From assembly GCA_051294375.1 (NCBI GenBank), contig CM119264.1:10639832-10703831 (forward strand): a stretch of DNA of 64,000 nt. Direction: 5' to 3'. The notes below the pieces were generated by a model. The model was not told the origin of the DNA, made no database searches, and worked only from the letters and a program-made list of their open reading frames with translations. The translations under genes were made by a program, and so were the position numbers. Source of the stretch: Paraspadella gotoi (taxonomy: Eukaryota > Chaetognatha). Below, in pieces: positions 38,765 through 53,067 of the stretch. How positions within the stretch are numbered: the stretch's first letter is position 1; each line of letters opens with the position of its first letter.

Positions 38765-41700
38765 GCCAAAACTGGGATCCTGCTTTTTCACTTTTCTCTT
38801 TCTTTCCAAAATTGGGACCACTGTTTTATTGCGATTGTTTTTAGTCCATAAAATGTTAAATTTTTGATCGCTATTCAACGTTTGCTATAAAAATGATATA
38901 GAGCGGTTACTGTACAAAGGTTAAGAGAGTTTTTAATTGAATGTACATAATTTTCCTCTGTTTTATTTTTACTTTTCGCCTGTTTCGGTGCACTAAGAGG
39001 AATTTTTTTGACGATAATAAACTTCACGAATCTATTTAGTGAACATTTTTTGCTTTCTATTGTTTTTTCTGCTTTTCTTTTCCCTTAAATCTAAGATATT
39101 TCAAAATAAATTGTAAATAAATTGTAAATAAATTGTCAAACGAACAACTGTTAACCAACCCGAGCTGCCATCGATTCCAAATTCCCAGTTCCATTATTTC
39201 GGTTCCTTTTTCCGAATCTCAGTCGAAAATTCCGTTTAGTGTCGGGACTTCACACTCAGACTTACCGCCTTCATATTTAAAGTTTGAGCTCTTGTTTTGT
39301 GAAAAACTAAAAGGCACTTTCTCTCTGCTCATTCGAGCGAGGAAAAAAAAACCTAGAGTTCCGCCTCTCTCTCTTTATCTCTCTTTCACCGCCGTCTCCC
39401 CGTCGCTCCATCCCCCTTCCATCCCATAACAAAGACGTTTTTGTCCCGACTCCGTCTTTATTTTTTTCTCTCTTCATTTTTGACAAAAATATTTTCCCTT
39501 TTTTTTCCGCACATTTTCCTCCAAACTCATCGTCGTTCCTTTTACTCCGAAGAGAAGACGGTTCCACGGGCGCTCGGTTCCACGGTTCCATTGGAGTTAT
39601 TTATTGGGCGTGGTCGCGATTCTGCGAAGACCCTTCAAACGTCGATGCTTACGTCAAGCGAAAGAATCTTCGTGAGACGATCACAGTTCATTTTTTTTTT
39701 TTGGCGACGGCAATTTCGAAGGACCGTTTATCACGTCGAGGTGAACTTTTCGTTCGGATTGAACCCTTTTTCCCGGATCCGCTCGTTTGCATTCGCTTCA
39801 CTGTTCAGCGTTCACTTTCGATTGTTGTGCTCTTGGTCTCTTCGTCCTATATCACTGTAGTCAAATACTGATTTAAATATCTTGAAATTTTTTTATAACG
39901 AGGCCATAGGTAAGCTACTCAGACATTTTACGAGATCGGATTAGAGAGGTAACGGGTGGAGTAACTTGTATAAATCGTCTGTAAATTGGCATATCCTCTA
40001 AAGGTTAAATAAATGTTTCAATTAAAAAAAAACCCAAAAAATTCACCTCCGAGTTGGTGGCCCCCAAAAATGTTGACTCCCATCGGTCGCGGCCAATGTA
40101 AACCCCACCTACCGCCGTTTTCTTGCTTTCCCGTGACCCACGTGACCTTCTTGCGGCCTATTTTTTGGGGCCTTCGACGGTGCGCTTTATTGGCAAGCTG
40201 GAGAAGGCCTCCAGTCAATCCTTGCTTTATGCATACTAGTTATCCTGGCCTTGTTGGCATAGCTTAGTATACGCAAATTCGGCGGACAATCCTTATATAT
40301 TTAAAGCTCGTGACGGGCTATTTTGAATATTATTCGATTTACCTTTGCTACCATAGCTATTCCAAGTTGATACAATGCAATCGTCAATGGCCTCTATCCC
40401 AAGTTGGCTCGTGATACCATGGCCTCCATTCTTAGGCGCCATGGCGCCGTACCCTTTCGTGACCCGAGTTTTCTCACCAACATCACTCGTTTTTCATTTT
40501 GTTCAGTTTTTCCTTCTTTTTCCTTTTTTTCTTTCTCCATTTTCCTTCCTCTTGCGTCACCTATTTTTTCCGAGTACCTATTTTCCAATGTTTACGTTTT
40601 CTTTTTCACTTGCTTACTTCCGTACTTAGATTAAATGTCTTTTCTCTTTGTGTTTTTTTATATTATTTTTGCGTCTTGGCTCGTCCTACTTTTTATTTTC
40701 TTTAAAATGCGTTTCCCTTTAAATCCCATTCAAAATGTTCTTTATATTCTTATTTTCTTTTCTCTTCCTCCTTCGTGGTTTAGCTTTATTTTGGATTAAC
40801 TTTTAAACCTTTCTCCAATTTCTTTCCTATTTTCCGAAAACCGTTTTCTTCTTTCTTTCTCACGCGACACCAACTCAAAGAATTCTTCCTTCCCCCCAAT
40901 TTTAAAACATTACGACTCACCCAATTGATTGCCTTACCAGCGTTCCTCCCAATATTTTCCTATTCTTAAAGTCCATCTCCTCATCCTATTCCTTAAACTT
41001 CCCCGCTTCCTTATGTCCCTCTTTCCCCTCTTCCTACTCCCCTTCCTCCTCTTCCCAATCCCCTTCTCTTACCTCCACTCCCCATTCCTCGTTCCCCTTT
41101 ATCCCCTTCCCCGAAGGACGTCTCCCGTTTTATCCTCATTTCCATAACCTCTTTCTCTCACTCGCTTAATTCTTTTACTCGACCTCACCTCGACGACGAA
41201 CCCGTTCGTCCGTCGACCGTGAACCTTACCCCGGACGCGCCTGACCCCGAAACCGGCGCGTCGGGACGAGTGTGTGCCTGGCGAACGGGCGATGGGGTCA
41301 GCCGAGGGAAAAAGTCGGTCGACGGGTAGGGGATGGAGTAAGAGTATAAAGTAAGAAAAGAAAAGTCTCCATATGGGGAAAGACATCCATTGGGAGATAG
41401 AGATGGTATGTTTCGTGAATATGCAGCAGCCGGGAGAGGAAGAGTTGGAAATGGTTCGGTTCAACGGGTCTGGCTGAGGTAAAAGTGAGGTCGACGACCG
41501 AGCGCGTCGGTTACGGAGTTGCAGGTAAGTATCAATCGAGAAAATGAGTTGCTCAGAAGGTTGAGCTCTCGGGCGTGACGGGAGTGGAGCGCGTTTGGAT
41601 AGTTGAACTCGTCCGCTTCGAGTCTGGGTGTGGCAGAAAAATGATTGAGGGAGAGGCAGGGTCAAAGGTCAATTCATGCGGTGAGACTCTTTGATTAGTG

Positions 41701-42190
41701 TGAGACTCACAATGCATAAATATGGCCCAATTCCTGACGAGCGAGGCCAAGGTCAAAATCTGTTTTATGTCTCTCTGTCTTTCTCTCTCTCTCTCTCTCC
41801 AAGTTAAAATATCTAGAAAATCTTTTAAATGTCTGACTTTCAACCATGAAAGAAAACTCCTTATGAATTATTAATCTCCTTCATTTCAAATGCGCCATAT
41901 AACTTGGGTTTCATTTCGTAGTTTTCTTTGTCTTCGTCTCGCGTTTATAGTTGGCCTGCGTCACAGATATGCATTCGCGGCACCACGCCACGCCCCAGAA
42001 TCAAATATGTCTTAACCGCGCCCTTTAACAAAATTTTGAAAAAAAAGAAAATCCGAAGGAGACTCACGGATTCGCGCACGTCGCGCATTGCACACACGCA
42101 TGCACCGCACGCACTTCAGTCCCGCGCCATGCGAGGACTTCCGGCGCGCGCGCACTCACGAGTCGCGTGAATCGGAGGAAAGGCGCGCGC

Positions 42191-42191
<1 letters not shown>

Positions 42192-42279
<88 letters not shown>

Positions 42280-42320
42280 AGGAAGAGAGCAGAGACGAGG
42301 AGAGAGAGAGAGAGAAAGAG
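42192..42320 (+). repeat. (GA)n microsatellite
   Basis: Pure GA to about 42265, then imperfect. This array reads GA on the plus strand, opposite to those between it and the PTBP gene. Confidence 0.95.
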
Positions 42321-42573
42321 CGACAGAATCAGCGTTTATCGAGTCACACAGTTGGCGCGAAAGAGCGAGCGCGCGCGACAAAGGGATGAAGCGAGGCGCG
42401 CGTTTCAGTGGCAACGTCGTCAACGCCAGAGGAAAGAGGGCGTGGCGGGGAAAGGCGTGGCCGGTTGCGCTGGTGGGCGTGGAAACGTCACGCCCGCTGG
42501 TTTACGATGCTTTCAACTTCCGCTTGATGAAGATCCACTCCTGGATAATTTTTTACGCCGGGTCTCTTTGATG

Positions 42574-42612
<39 letters not shown>

Positions 42613-42836
42613 TCGTCGTCGTCATCAACTTTTAATATTCGTTACTTTGACCATTTTTTTAAAAATTTTGGTCGTCGTCCACTTTTGCCGCCAAACGATC
42701 AAGGTTCCGCGACAAAATGGAAATCTAAGTCGATGATTGCTCATTCTATCTCATCCCGACAATGTTTGACAATTGACATCGTCTCCTCTCTCTCCTCTCT
42801 CTCTCTCTCCTCATCTCTCTCTCTCTCTTCTTCCCG

Positions 42837-42874
<38 letters not shown>

Positions 42875-42882
42875 CGTCTCGA
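42574..42882 (+). repeat. (GTC)n then (CT)n microsatellites
   Basis: GTC/ATC repeats at about 42574-42626 and imperfect CT at about 42780-42882, separated by AT-rich sequence. Confidence 0.9.
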
Positions 42883-44619
42883 TTTACGACATAACGATTT
42901 GGAGTCATGATCTTTCTGATCTCAAAACCGAAAAATTTCTCGCCTTCCTATTGCCTTTTTTTTGGTCTCGAGACTGCCAAGACTCTATTAAAGAATTTTC
43001 GGTCGGTTATTCCTCCAGTCGGTCAAATCATCAATCTTTTCATTTATTGATCTAAATCTTTTTTTTACTTTTACTACTAGCTTATATTAAACATTTTAGA
43101 TAAATTTGAAATATTGCTTTATTAACGACTATCCAAGTTGTTTTTTTACTTTCTCTTTTTACATGTGTATCTCAAACCATAATTTCTCTCTCCCTCTCTC
43201 TCGCTCTCTCTCTCTCTCTCTGTTTCTCTCTTTACTTGTCTCTGTGCTTCAGACTTGACATCTTTTTTTGTCTAAATCGGACGATCAAACAAGTTACGAA
43301 TTAAAAACTAAAATCTAAACTACAAATAACATGATTTTTACATTTTGTCTTTTGCGCCTTTTATTTATTTGTATTCATTTTACCATTAATATGTATATCT
43401 TATGTGAAATTAAAGAATAACATCTAAATTCCTTTTTTCGATTAATAAACTAAATTTTTTAAATACAAATTTTTAACTTTCAAGGACGTATTCTTTTAAT
43501 CTCTTTATTCTTAGAATTAACTCAAAGTCGGGCGTTAAACCTTAAATACTCGAATCGAGTTTATAATAAAGGTTTTTTTTATCCTTTTTTAATCCGTCAG
43601 ATCACGAAAAGCTAAAGATAAGACAAAAAGAATTAAAAAAGAACATGTTTATGCTTTTCTCGACTTTTTTTATTTTACTTTGAAAGTCACTTTCACGGCA
43701 CAATTCTAACGTTCCTTGTTAAGATGCTATATTTATAAAATGATTTAATAGATGATTTAGAAACTCATTTCGTTATATTGTTCACAGCCTCATTCATACA
43801 AAATTTATATTTGAATTTCCGTAGAAAATGTTACTACGACGATTTTGCAAAACATACGTTTGATTTTACGATATAAAGGCGGGCTTGTTTTCATTGATGT
43901 TTGACATGCCTCGGGCTTTCCCCTCCTTTTCTCCTCCTCCTCTTCCTCCTCCTCCTCCTCCTCCTCATCTTCCTCTTCCTCTTTCTTCTCTTCTTTTCTC
44001 ATTAAACGCTCCGACTAATTGATCGAATTTCAATACAAAAATTGTGGAATCATTTAATTTGTTTATTTTTTAATAATTTTTTTTCGCCAGCTTTAATTTT
44101 TTCCGTTCGCGTTGGTGATTTGAGTCACAAACTATAGCCTTTTGTCTTTATTTCTCTATTTCTTCTATTTCCGATTTGTAGATTTTTATCTTTTTCTTTC
44201 TTTTTCCCGAATTTCGAATTTAAAATTGATTTATTATTTACCAATTTATTTCTTACTTGTTTCTCAATTCTTTTATTTTTTATTTTCTCTTCTCTTTATT
44301 CTTTTTTGATTTCTCTAAATATTTTAATCTTTATTCTTTACTGATGTTTGTGTTTATTTCGGATCCACGTTGGTCGACATTAAAAGGGGGAAAAAAGGAA
44401 TCTGTTCCTCCAGTGCGGACTGCGGAACTTAAAGTACTAAAGCCTTTTATCTTCACCTACAACTCGACACAGTTCGGCCTCAATAGAGAAAAAAATATCC
44501 CAACAAGAAACCGAAAGTATTTTTTTTTTTTTCGTTTTTTCTGCCTCAGACTTGGAAATGACAAAAAATGTATGAGTAATACTTAACGCCGCGGGCCCGT
44601 ATTGACATACCGCGTGGCC

Positions 44620-44622
<3 letters not shown>

Positions 44623-44661
<39 letters not shown>
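44623..44661 (+). repeat. (CT)n microsatellite
   Basis: Perfect CT array of 39 bases. Confidence 0.97.
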
Positions 44662-44664
<3 letters not shown>

Positions 44665-45245
44665 CGCTCTAATATAATCTTCTTCGTCTTCAATTCGTCA
44701 TGGTCATCGTCTTTCGATGTGACTAGAAAACTAAGCAAGTCGTTAACCGGTTCAAATAGGAAACAATTTTTATAGAAAGAAGAAACAATCTTTAGTGAAG
44801 TAAGAAACAATTTATTTCAGTCGGCGGAAATTTCGGCCAATCGACAAAAAAGATATTTTCATTTTTATTTTCGTCAGCAATTTTTACGACCATTTACGAT
44901 TGTTAAGGTACACATTTTGATTACGAGACTTATTCTTAAATTCAACTTTAGATTCTATACGCATGCTCGTTTCTGATGCTTGCAACATAGATTTATTTCG
45001 GTGCACGCGTGTATGAGACTGATTCGATAGATTATTTAACATCGGAAGTAAATCCAAACTCGTAAAATTCCAAAATGATTGATACGAGGTTTATTTTCTT
45101 TAACCTACCCTTCGGACTACTGGACCAGTGGCAGGATTTGTTAATGAAGAGCCTTTAATGCCCATGCGACGACCGTTAAAAAGTGGACTTTATGGGATCT
45201 CCCCCTGAGAAAGATTGAAATTAGGAACTGTGCTATCTCATTCAT

Positions 45246-45464
45246 GGCTAAATTTTACTTTCGCCGACCGCGGTTTTGGCTGATTTTGAAAAATTATTTA
45301 AAAATACTTATTTTTTTAAAAAAATTTAAAAGAAATGTTACCCTAACTTTAAACCCTTTTAACCCTAACCACCCCTAACCCAAAACTACCCCTAAACCAC
45401 TCTTAAACCTAACCCCTCAATAACCCCTCCCTAACCCCAGGTCGGCGAAAGTAAAAGTAACCCC
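45246..45464. mobile_element. MITE-like element with perfect 17-bp inverted repeat and flanking duplication
   Basis: The 17-mer TTTTACTTTCGCCGACC at 45253-45269 recurs as its exact reverse complement at 45440-45456. Both arms extend outward with weaker similarity (GG.CTAAA against GGGGTTAC). The element is bracketed by the direct repeat CATTCAT at 45239-45245 and 45465-45471, the mark of transposition. It has no coding capacity at 219 bp. Its right half is a degenerate CCCTAA-rich tract. Superfamily not assigned. Confidence 0.72.
45343..45438 (+). repeat. Degenerate telomere-like CCCTAA tract
   Basis: About 95 bases built from variants of CCCTAA (ACCCTAAC, CCCCTAAC, CCCTAAAC) inside the MITE-like element. 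It is too degenerate and too short to be a chromosome end, and its position between inverted repeats makes it part of the element. Confidence 0.65.
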
Positions 45465-47213
45465 CATTCATTTACATTTATTTTAGAATATTGGGAAATC
45501 TAAAAAGGTGAAAATTAAGTTTTAATTTATTCCATAACGTATACTGCTTTGTAGTTAAAAGTCAATTTGCATACAATTTGATTCAAACTGTGTAACTGGA
45601 CGCTAAGATTTAAAAAAAAAATTTAGAAAACGAATGTAATATCGTAAAAAAAAATTTATGTGGTTTATTTAAATTGCTCTTATCTAATTTCATAATAGTT
45701 TTTTTCCTCCATTTTAATTTCATTGGATTGGAATGAAAGAAAGTTTTATATTGTCGTCAAAAATGTTTCCTTCTCTGACTCTCAGATTGCAAGACTCGCG
45801 TTAAGAATTCAACATTTTGTGACGAACGTAAAAAAAAAAACTGTAGGAAAAAGTACCTTGGTGACGTTAGGCTGCGACACGGAATCGAGGCAACGCGTTC
45901 ATTACCTGTGACGATGAAAAACCATAGCATTTGAACGCCACGTTCTATTAAAACATGGACGATATAGGTCGTCACGTGACCCCCTCCCGCCACACGCCAC
46001 GCACGAAATCCGTTTGAGAGAAATTGCGTGAGATTCGATGAGTGGTCGAGGACGACGATAAAGACGACGAGGACGACGACGCCTATGTCGACGATAACAA
46101 TGACAGTGAGCGTCAGCTCCCGCAAAACTCAATGGAATTGCATTAATAACTGCAAATTCAATTTATGGGGTTTTTTTTCCCCGCTCACTCGGTTAGTGAG
46201 ATGGCATGCGCTGGTTTTTTTTTTTTCTTCGTAAGAAACATGAACAAAATATAAGATTATCGAATAATTAAATTATTTTATTTGAAATCTTTTACATTTT
46301 ATATACGCGAAATATTCAGCAATATGCATTACCGTCTATGAACGATAAAAAAAACAAAGCCGAGCGAAGCAAACAAACAAACAAACGATAATTTTAGCCT
46401 CGTTTTCGCCGATAAAAACAAAAGATCGAGGAGTGCATTGACAACGCGAAGATCATTCCTCGAATATAAATTAAGGGTTTGGGATCCTTTAGAAAAAGTG
46501 GATTGGCAAAATCCTATTGGCTTTGGAGTTTCTCTCACTTGAAGTTTTACTAAGCAAACAAGCAAACCGATCCATTACAGAATTTTTGGGTAGAATCTGA
46601 CTTCTTTTAAACGAAGGGATATTTTCAATACCGTTTCATTAGAAACACACACACCAGCGCTCTCTCTCTCTCTCTCTCTCTCACACACTTTCTCTCTTTC
46701 TCTCTTATTTTCTTTCTCATATACTCTGTTTAAATAGAGAGAAAGGGTGAGTTGACATTTTAATTCATTTTTTCAGCTTCAAAATTGTTGGCCGCCGCGT
46801 GTTTGCATTTCTCTTCTTGCCACGAAGACAATTTGCGCAGAAGAGAAGAATTCATGTTAATGAAATTGAAAAGAAAAATGGAGAGACTTGTTGGTGAAAA
46901 GAGAGAGAGCAGAGAGAGAGAGGGAAGAAAGAGGAAGCGCCGACGAGAGACGACGACGAGAACTGCCAATCACGAGATCGAGAGAGAGGGAGATAGCGAT
47001 AGAATCGACGATACGTGAGAGAAGATAGACATTGAGAGAGAGAGAAAATTAACAAAAAGAAAAACATTGAGTGCTTTGGAATAAAAATGCCCACGAGAAC
47101 AAACCGAAAATCCGTTTTACACAAATATAAATTTCTTTTTTATTGGCTCCATTCTTTCGACGAGAACTTCTTTCCTATCGTCGATTCAAAATTCAGAAAT
47201 ACCAAATTTAGCG

Positions 47214-47367
<154 letters not shown>

Positions 47368-48580
47368 CTTACTAACCTCGCCAAAAAAAAAAAAAATCTT
47401 TTTTATCACCGCAAATCGCGAGTTTATACTTTTTTTTCCTTGAGCGAAAAAATAAGCGTTACCTGCTTCTTCGTCTCATTTGCATAAGACTCTTATCCAA
47501 GTTTTGACGTTTCAGTAATATTTCCTTCTCGCTTCCGAACTTTATCACCCTGATCGTTTTCTTCTTCTTTGCTGCTCCTCCTCCTCCTCCTCCACCTCCT
47601 CCTCCTCCTCGTTGCTTTAAAATCTTGACAGTACCTTACCTNNNNNNNNNNNNNNNNNNNNNNNNNCACGTCTACCCTCACTTAAGAACATGGTTCACTT
47701 CGAACCCCGATCGTCGCTCGAAATCTCTCTGTCAAATCTTGCGATATTTTTAACGCATGAAAATTGTAGGATTCTTTTTCCAAATTGTTTTCATATTAAT
47801 ATCTCTAAAATGAGAATGTATTTTTCTCGAAAAAAAAACCAGTTTTTCAAGGTTTGTGAACCGTTTTTTTTTTAATTTATTTGCGAAAGTGTTGAAGCAA
47901 ATCTCTAACGTCAAAGACACAATGATTCGCTCTGTTTGCGGCAGAGTTGCGGCATTTCACCTTCGCTTCTCTTTTGCGAGGATTCGCTATTTTGGCAACG
48001 AAGTCTCAATTTCCTCTGAACAACGAAACAGAAAAAAAAATAGGGCGAAATTCGGTGGAAGAGAAATTGGAACCAAATATGTCGGCGAAGATGACGACGA
48101 CGACGACGGAAAAGACCGACAGCGACGGATGACAATGACGTGAACGAGGATGACAGCAAAGCAGATAAGGATGACAACGACGACGACGGTGAACACATGT
48201 TCCGACGATGTAGAAATAAGATTAAAAACAAACGCCATCATCAGTTTTCATCGGCAGCGAGGACGAATCGATATTAACCTGATGCTAATGGAATTTTCCG
48301 ACCTCCGCCTTGGCTGAGCTCCGTCGTCGTCGTCGTCGTCGTCGTTGTTGGCGTCGTCGTCATCGTTGACGTGGGCGTCGGTGGTCGGTGAAATCGTCGT
48401 CGTCGTCGTCGTTGCTTGATTCCTCTTAATTCTCATTAAATATTCTCCCTTTCCTTTTTTTTCCTTATTTAGCCCTAACGAAAAAGTTCTTTTTCTTCGG
48501 CTGAATTCATTTAGTTTTTTAATTCTGTATTTTTTTTTTCCTATTTACTTCCACTTGTTTGTCTTTTGACTCAATTGATT

Positions 48581-48589
<9 letters not shown>

Positions 48590-48642
<53 letters not shown>
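48590..48642 (+). repeat. (CT)n microsatellite
   Basis: Perfect CT array; a (GTC)n/(GAC)n-rich stretch lies upstream at about 48070-48415. Confidence 0.97.
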
Positions 48643-48645
<3 letters not shown>

Positions 48646-49689
48646 GCTCTGTCTGTCGGCCTCCTGGTGCGTTGAAAAAATTTGGAATCCTCGCAGGAAG
48701 TTTCCGGTCAACAAAAATGTGAAACTTTAGCTTTAATATTTTGAACGAAATTAAATTCAGAACTATTTTTTTCGACAAACACGTACATGTGTATTTTTAA
48801 ATAAGACGCATTCATATTCATATTCACTTTTTTCTTCACTTCTTTGTTGGATCTCGTCGACGTATGTATTATCTGTCTTTTCCCGTTTGTCTTTTTGACT
48901 TCTGTTTAAACTTTGATAAAAATATCTAAGTATCTATAATTATATACGTCAACGTCGCCCTTTACCAAAACCATACAAAATAACTCCTGCTATATTTTCA
49001 ATAGTAAATAATTCTTCTAATACTATTTTGTTTTTACTTTCAAGTCCCGCTGTTCAATATTTTTTAGTTGAAATTCATCCCAACTTCAATTTTTTTTTAC
49101 TCCTGTCCAATCACAGCAGCGCGCACACAACGCAATTGCAGCAAGAAAACATCGACCGGGTCCCCTTCCTCCTCTGTTTGCTGTTGTTCCTCCAGCCGAA
49201 CAATATTTACTCACTCTGGTTAGCCGTCGTTGTCGTCGTCGTTGTCATCACCGCCGTCTTCGTCGGCATTGTAAATGTCGTTTGCAAGGCGAGCCGAGGC
49301 TTTTATCAACGCCATCAACGGCGATGATGAAAGGAACATAAAAGCATAAATAAAAAAAGCCACGGAGCGGAAATGGCGTTTTTCTTATGATCGTTTGCGT
49401 TAAATTGGTCACAACGAAAACCCCCTTCCGCGAATTGATAGGCTACAGTTAATTTCTTTTGCTTTCCAAATCTTGACCTTATTTCTCACGCGAAATGAAT
49501 TAAAGTTGGCTCGCTCTCTGGTACCTCCTTTTTAGGTTTGAATCAATCCCGTCCTTTCACAGCTTTGTATATTTCGCGTCTCAATTTTTATTTCTCTTTT
49601 TCACACATTACTAATTTATCGATTAATCTCGGTTTTTTCTTTGGGTTGACTTCGTTTGTCAATCTCACAACCGACGGCGTCGTCGTTGG

Positions 49690-49912
49690 TTTATTTCTTG
49701 CAGTTTATGGCAACGGGAGGAATGCCTGTGATACCCGGGCGAGGTCTATTTCACCAAATGGCGTAGGGGCTGTGGACCCACAGTGACCGCCTCTTTTCAC
49801 GTTTAGATCGACTCCGTAACATTTAAGCCGAACCGGGAAGCCCAGGGATTGAACCCGGGACGCACGTTTGAAACGAGATGATTTAACCTGCTCAGCCATT
49901 GAGACGAGGCTG
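49690..49912 (-). mobile_element. tRNA-derived SINE-like element
   Basis: On the minus strand, TGGCTGAGCAGG (49898-49887) is an exact RNA polymerase III A box and GGTTCAATCCC (49855-49845) a near-exact B box, 31 bases apart. The bases around the B box form a good five-pair T stem. The flanks do not pair as an acceptor stem, so this is not a working tRNA; the D-arm sequence is most like Ser or Leu tRNA. About 150 bases of unrelated body follow, including a short hairpin at 49770-49783. The 3' limit is a guess and I see no target duplication. Confidence 0.6.
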
Positions 49913-50558
49913 ATGACGGAGTGCGGTGAGGCAGCTTTGAGTCCGGCTGCCACACGTTCTTCATTTCATTAACGTTTGTTTGCTTACGTAAAGTTCAAAG
50001 TCGGTAAAATCTTAAAGGCTAAACATTAATTGGTTTTTGTGCTGTGATTATGCTCATTGTTCATGAAATATACAGTAGGGTAGAGTGATGAAAAGATTGA
50101 GCGATCGAACATTATTTTTTTGCAGTCGCTTTGTACATGCACTTAATAAAATTTAAATCCTGAAAAAAAATTTTTTTAGCAGAACATTATGGCAAAATCT
50201 ATTTTTTCTATATATCCGTATAAAACCATAAAATTTTTGCTGGTTTTAAAGTTTTTCCATCGCCCTTTATACATTACATTATAGTTTATACATGTAATAT
50301 TTTTTTGACGACATAAATTCTGACTACGTGGTCCTTGTTCACTTTTTCTCATTGTTCATTGCTTAGTTTATTACATATTGAACGCTCAGTTCCGGGTTAA
50401 TGGTATTACAGTTCATTCGGACTCGATTCATCGTCACTATTGTCATAGCCTTGTCATTGTCATTGTCATTGTCTCGGTTTGTGTCGTCAATATTTTCGTC
50501 ATCTCTGTTTTTCTCTTTTTTCGTTCATTATCGTCGCGTTGGTCGACTAAGTTATCGT

Positions 50559-50590
<32 letters not shown>

Positions 50591-50592
50591 TT

Positions 50593-50758
50593 TGAGAACT
50601 CACTTCCATCGATTCGGCAAAGAATCCGCTGCCGCCGCCGCCTCCGCTGCCGCACGCCGCGTTGCTGCGGCTACAGCAGCTGCATCCTTCGAGGCGATTT
50701 TGGCAAAGGCTCGGTTCGATTCTGCAGCGGCGGCGGAGGCGGCGACGGCTGCGTCGAG
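50593..50758 (+). other. Possible alanine-rich coding exon (uncertain)
   Basis: A GC-rich stretch in an AT-rich region reads FGKESAAAAASAAARRV, then SFEAILAKARFDSAAAAEAA, and ends at a donor-like GTGAGG (GT at 50759). Ala-rich helical composition and the donor suggest an exon, perhaps of a transcript running into the PTBP gene. It directly follows a (GTC)n repeat, which can generate such frames by chance. Confidence 0.25.
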
Positions 50759-50894
50759 GTGAGGATCGTGAATTACGAATCAGGAGCGATTTCTAGCCAA
50801 TCAGCGTAACGCGTGACGAAAACTTTGACGAATAGTAAGCCGCCGATCGGGAGATGTTGGTCGAAAGCAAGGTGAGGGTGGCTTAAACGCCAAC

Positions 50895-52877
<1,983 letters not shown>

Positions 52878-52888
52878 GTGCTCTCCAG

Positions 52889-52930
52889 ACCGCGCCCACT
52901 TTTTTTTACGAAAAAACGATCTCGCCGATG
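52889..52930 (+). other. Candidate small 5' exon of the PTBP gene
   Basis: A 42-base segment sits between a strong 3' splice-site pattern ((CT)n tract, then CTCCAG at 52883-52888) and a consensus donor GTGAGT at 52931. It ends exactly in ATG (52928-52930). The next AG, at 53207-53208, would join that ATG in phase 0 to codon 48 of the PTBP ORF and give an isoform lacking residues 1-47. Vertebrate PTBP1 likewise has a first coding exon ending a few bases after its ATG. Seen: the splice signals. Inferred: that they are used. Confidence 0.35.
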
Positions 52931-52965
52931 GTGAGTTGTTGGTCGCCACCCTCTCTTCTCTTCTC

Positions 52966-52973
52966 TGACGTCA
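52966..52973. promoter_or_regulatory. CRE palindrome (CREB/ATF site) before the PTBP ORF
   Basis: Perfect TGACGTCA about 95 bases upstream of the PTBP start codon. The TGA of this motif is also the in-frame stop that bounds the ORF. The same palindrome occurs at 5511-5518 and 15035-15042, so it is not unique to this gene. Function is inferred from motif identity only. Confidence 0.35.
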
Positions 52974-53067
52974 TCGCCTCCTCCTCCTCCTTTTCCTCTT
53001 CCTCTTTCTCCTCCCTCCCACTTGCCTCGCCTTCCTCTCCCAAACGGCGCCGTCATCGCGTCTCCCG

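Larger units (their letters stand above)
38765..45238. other. No gene supported
   Basis: T/C-rich and AT-rich DNA. A GC-richer block at 40040-40460 contains the perfect palindrome GGCGCCATGGCGCC (40434-40447), an E-box CACGTG and a CCAAT motif, but no frame I recognise. A strong plus-strand donor GTAAGTAT follows TTGCAG near 41525 and might end a non-coding exon. The minus-strand frame 41099-41665 shows no domain. Confidence 0.5.

Noticed and set aside
41099-41665. 188-codon minus-strand frame
   Set aside because: No recognisable domain or conserved motif. The one good splice site nearby (near 41525) is on the other strand.
45343-45438. A true telomere or internal telomere fusion
   Set aside because: The CCCTAA units are degenerate, under 100 bases, and enclosed by inverted repeats with a target duplication; a mobile element explains them better.
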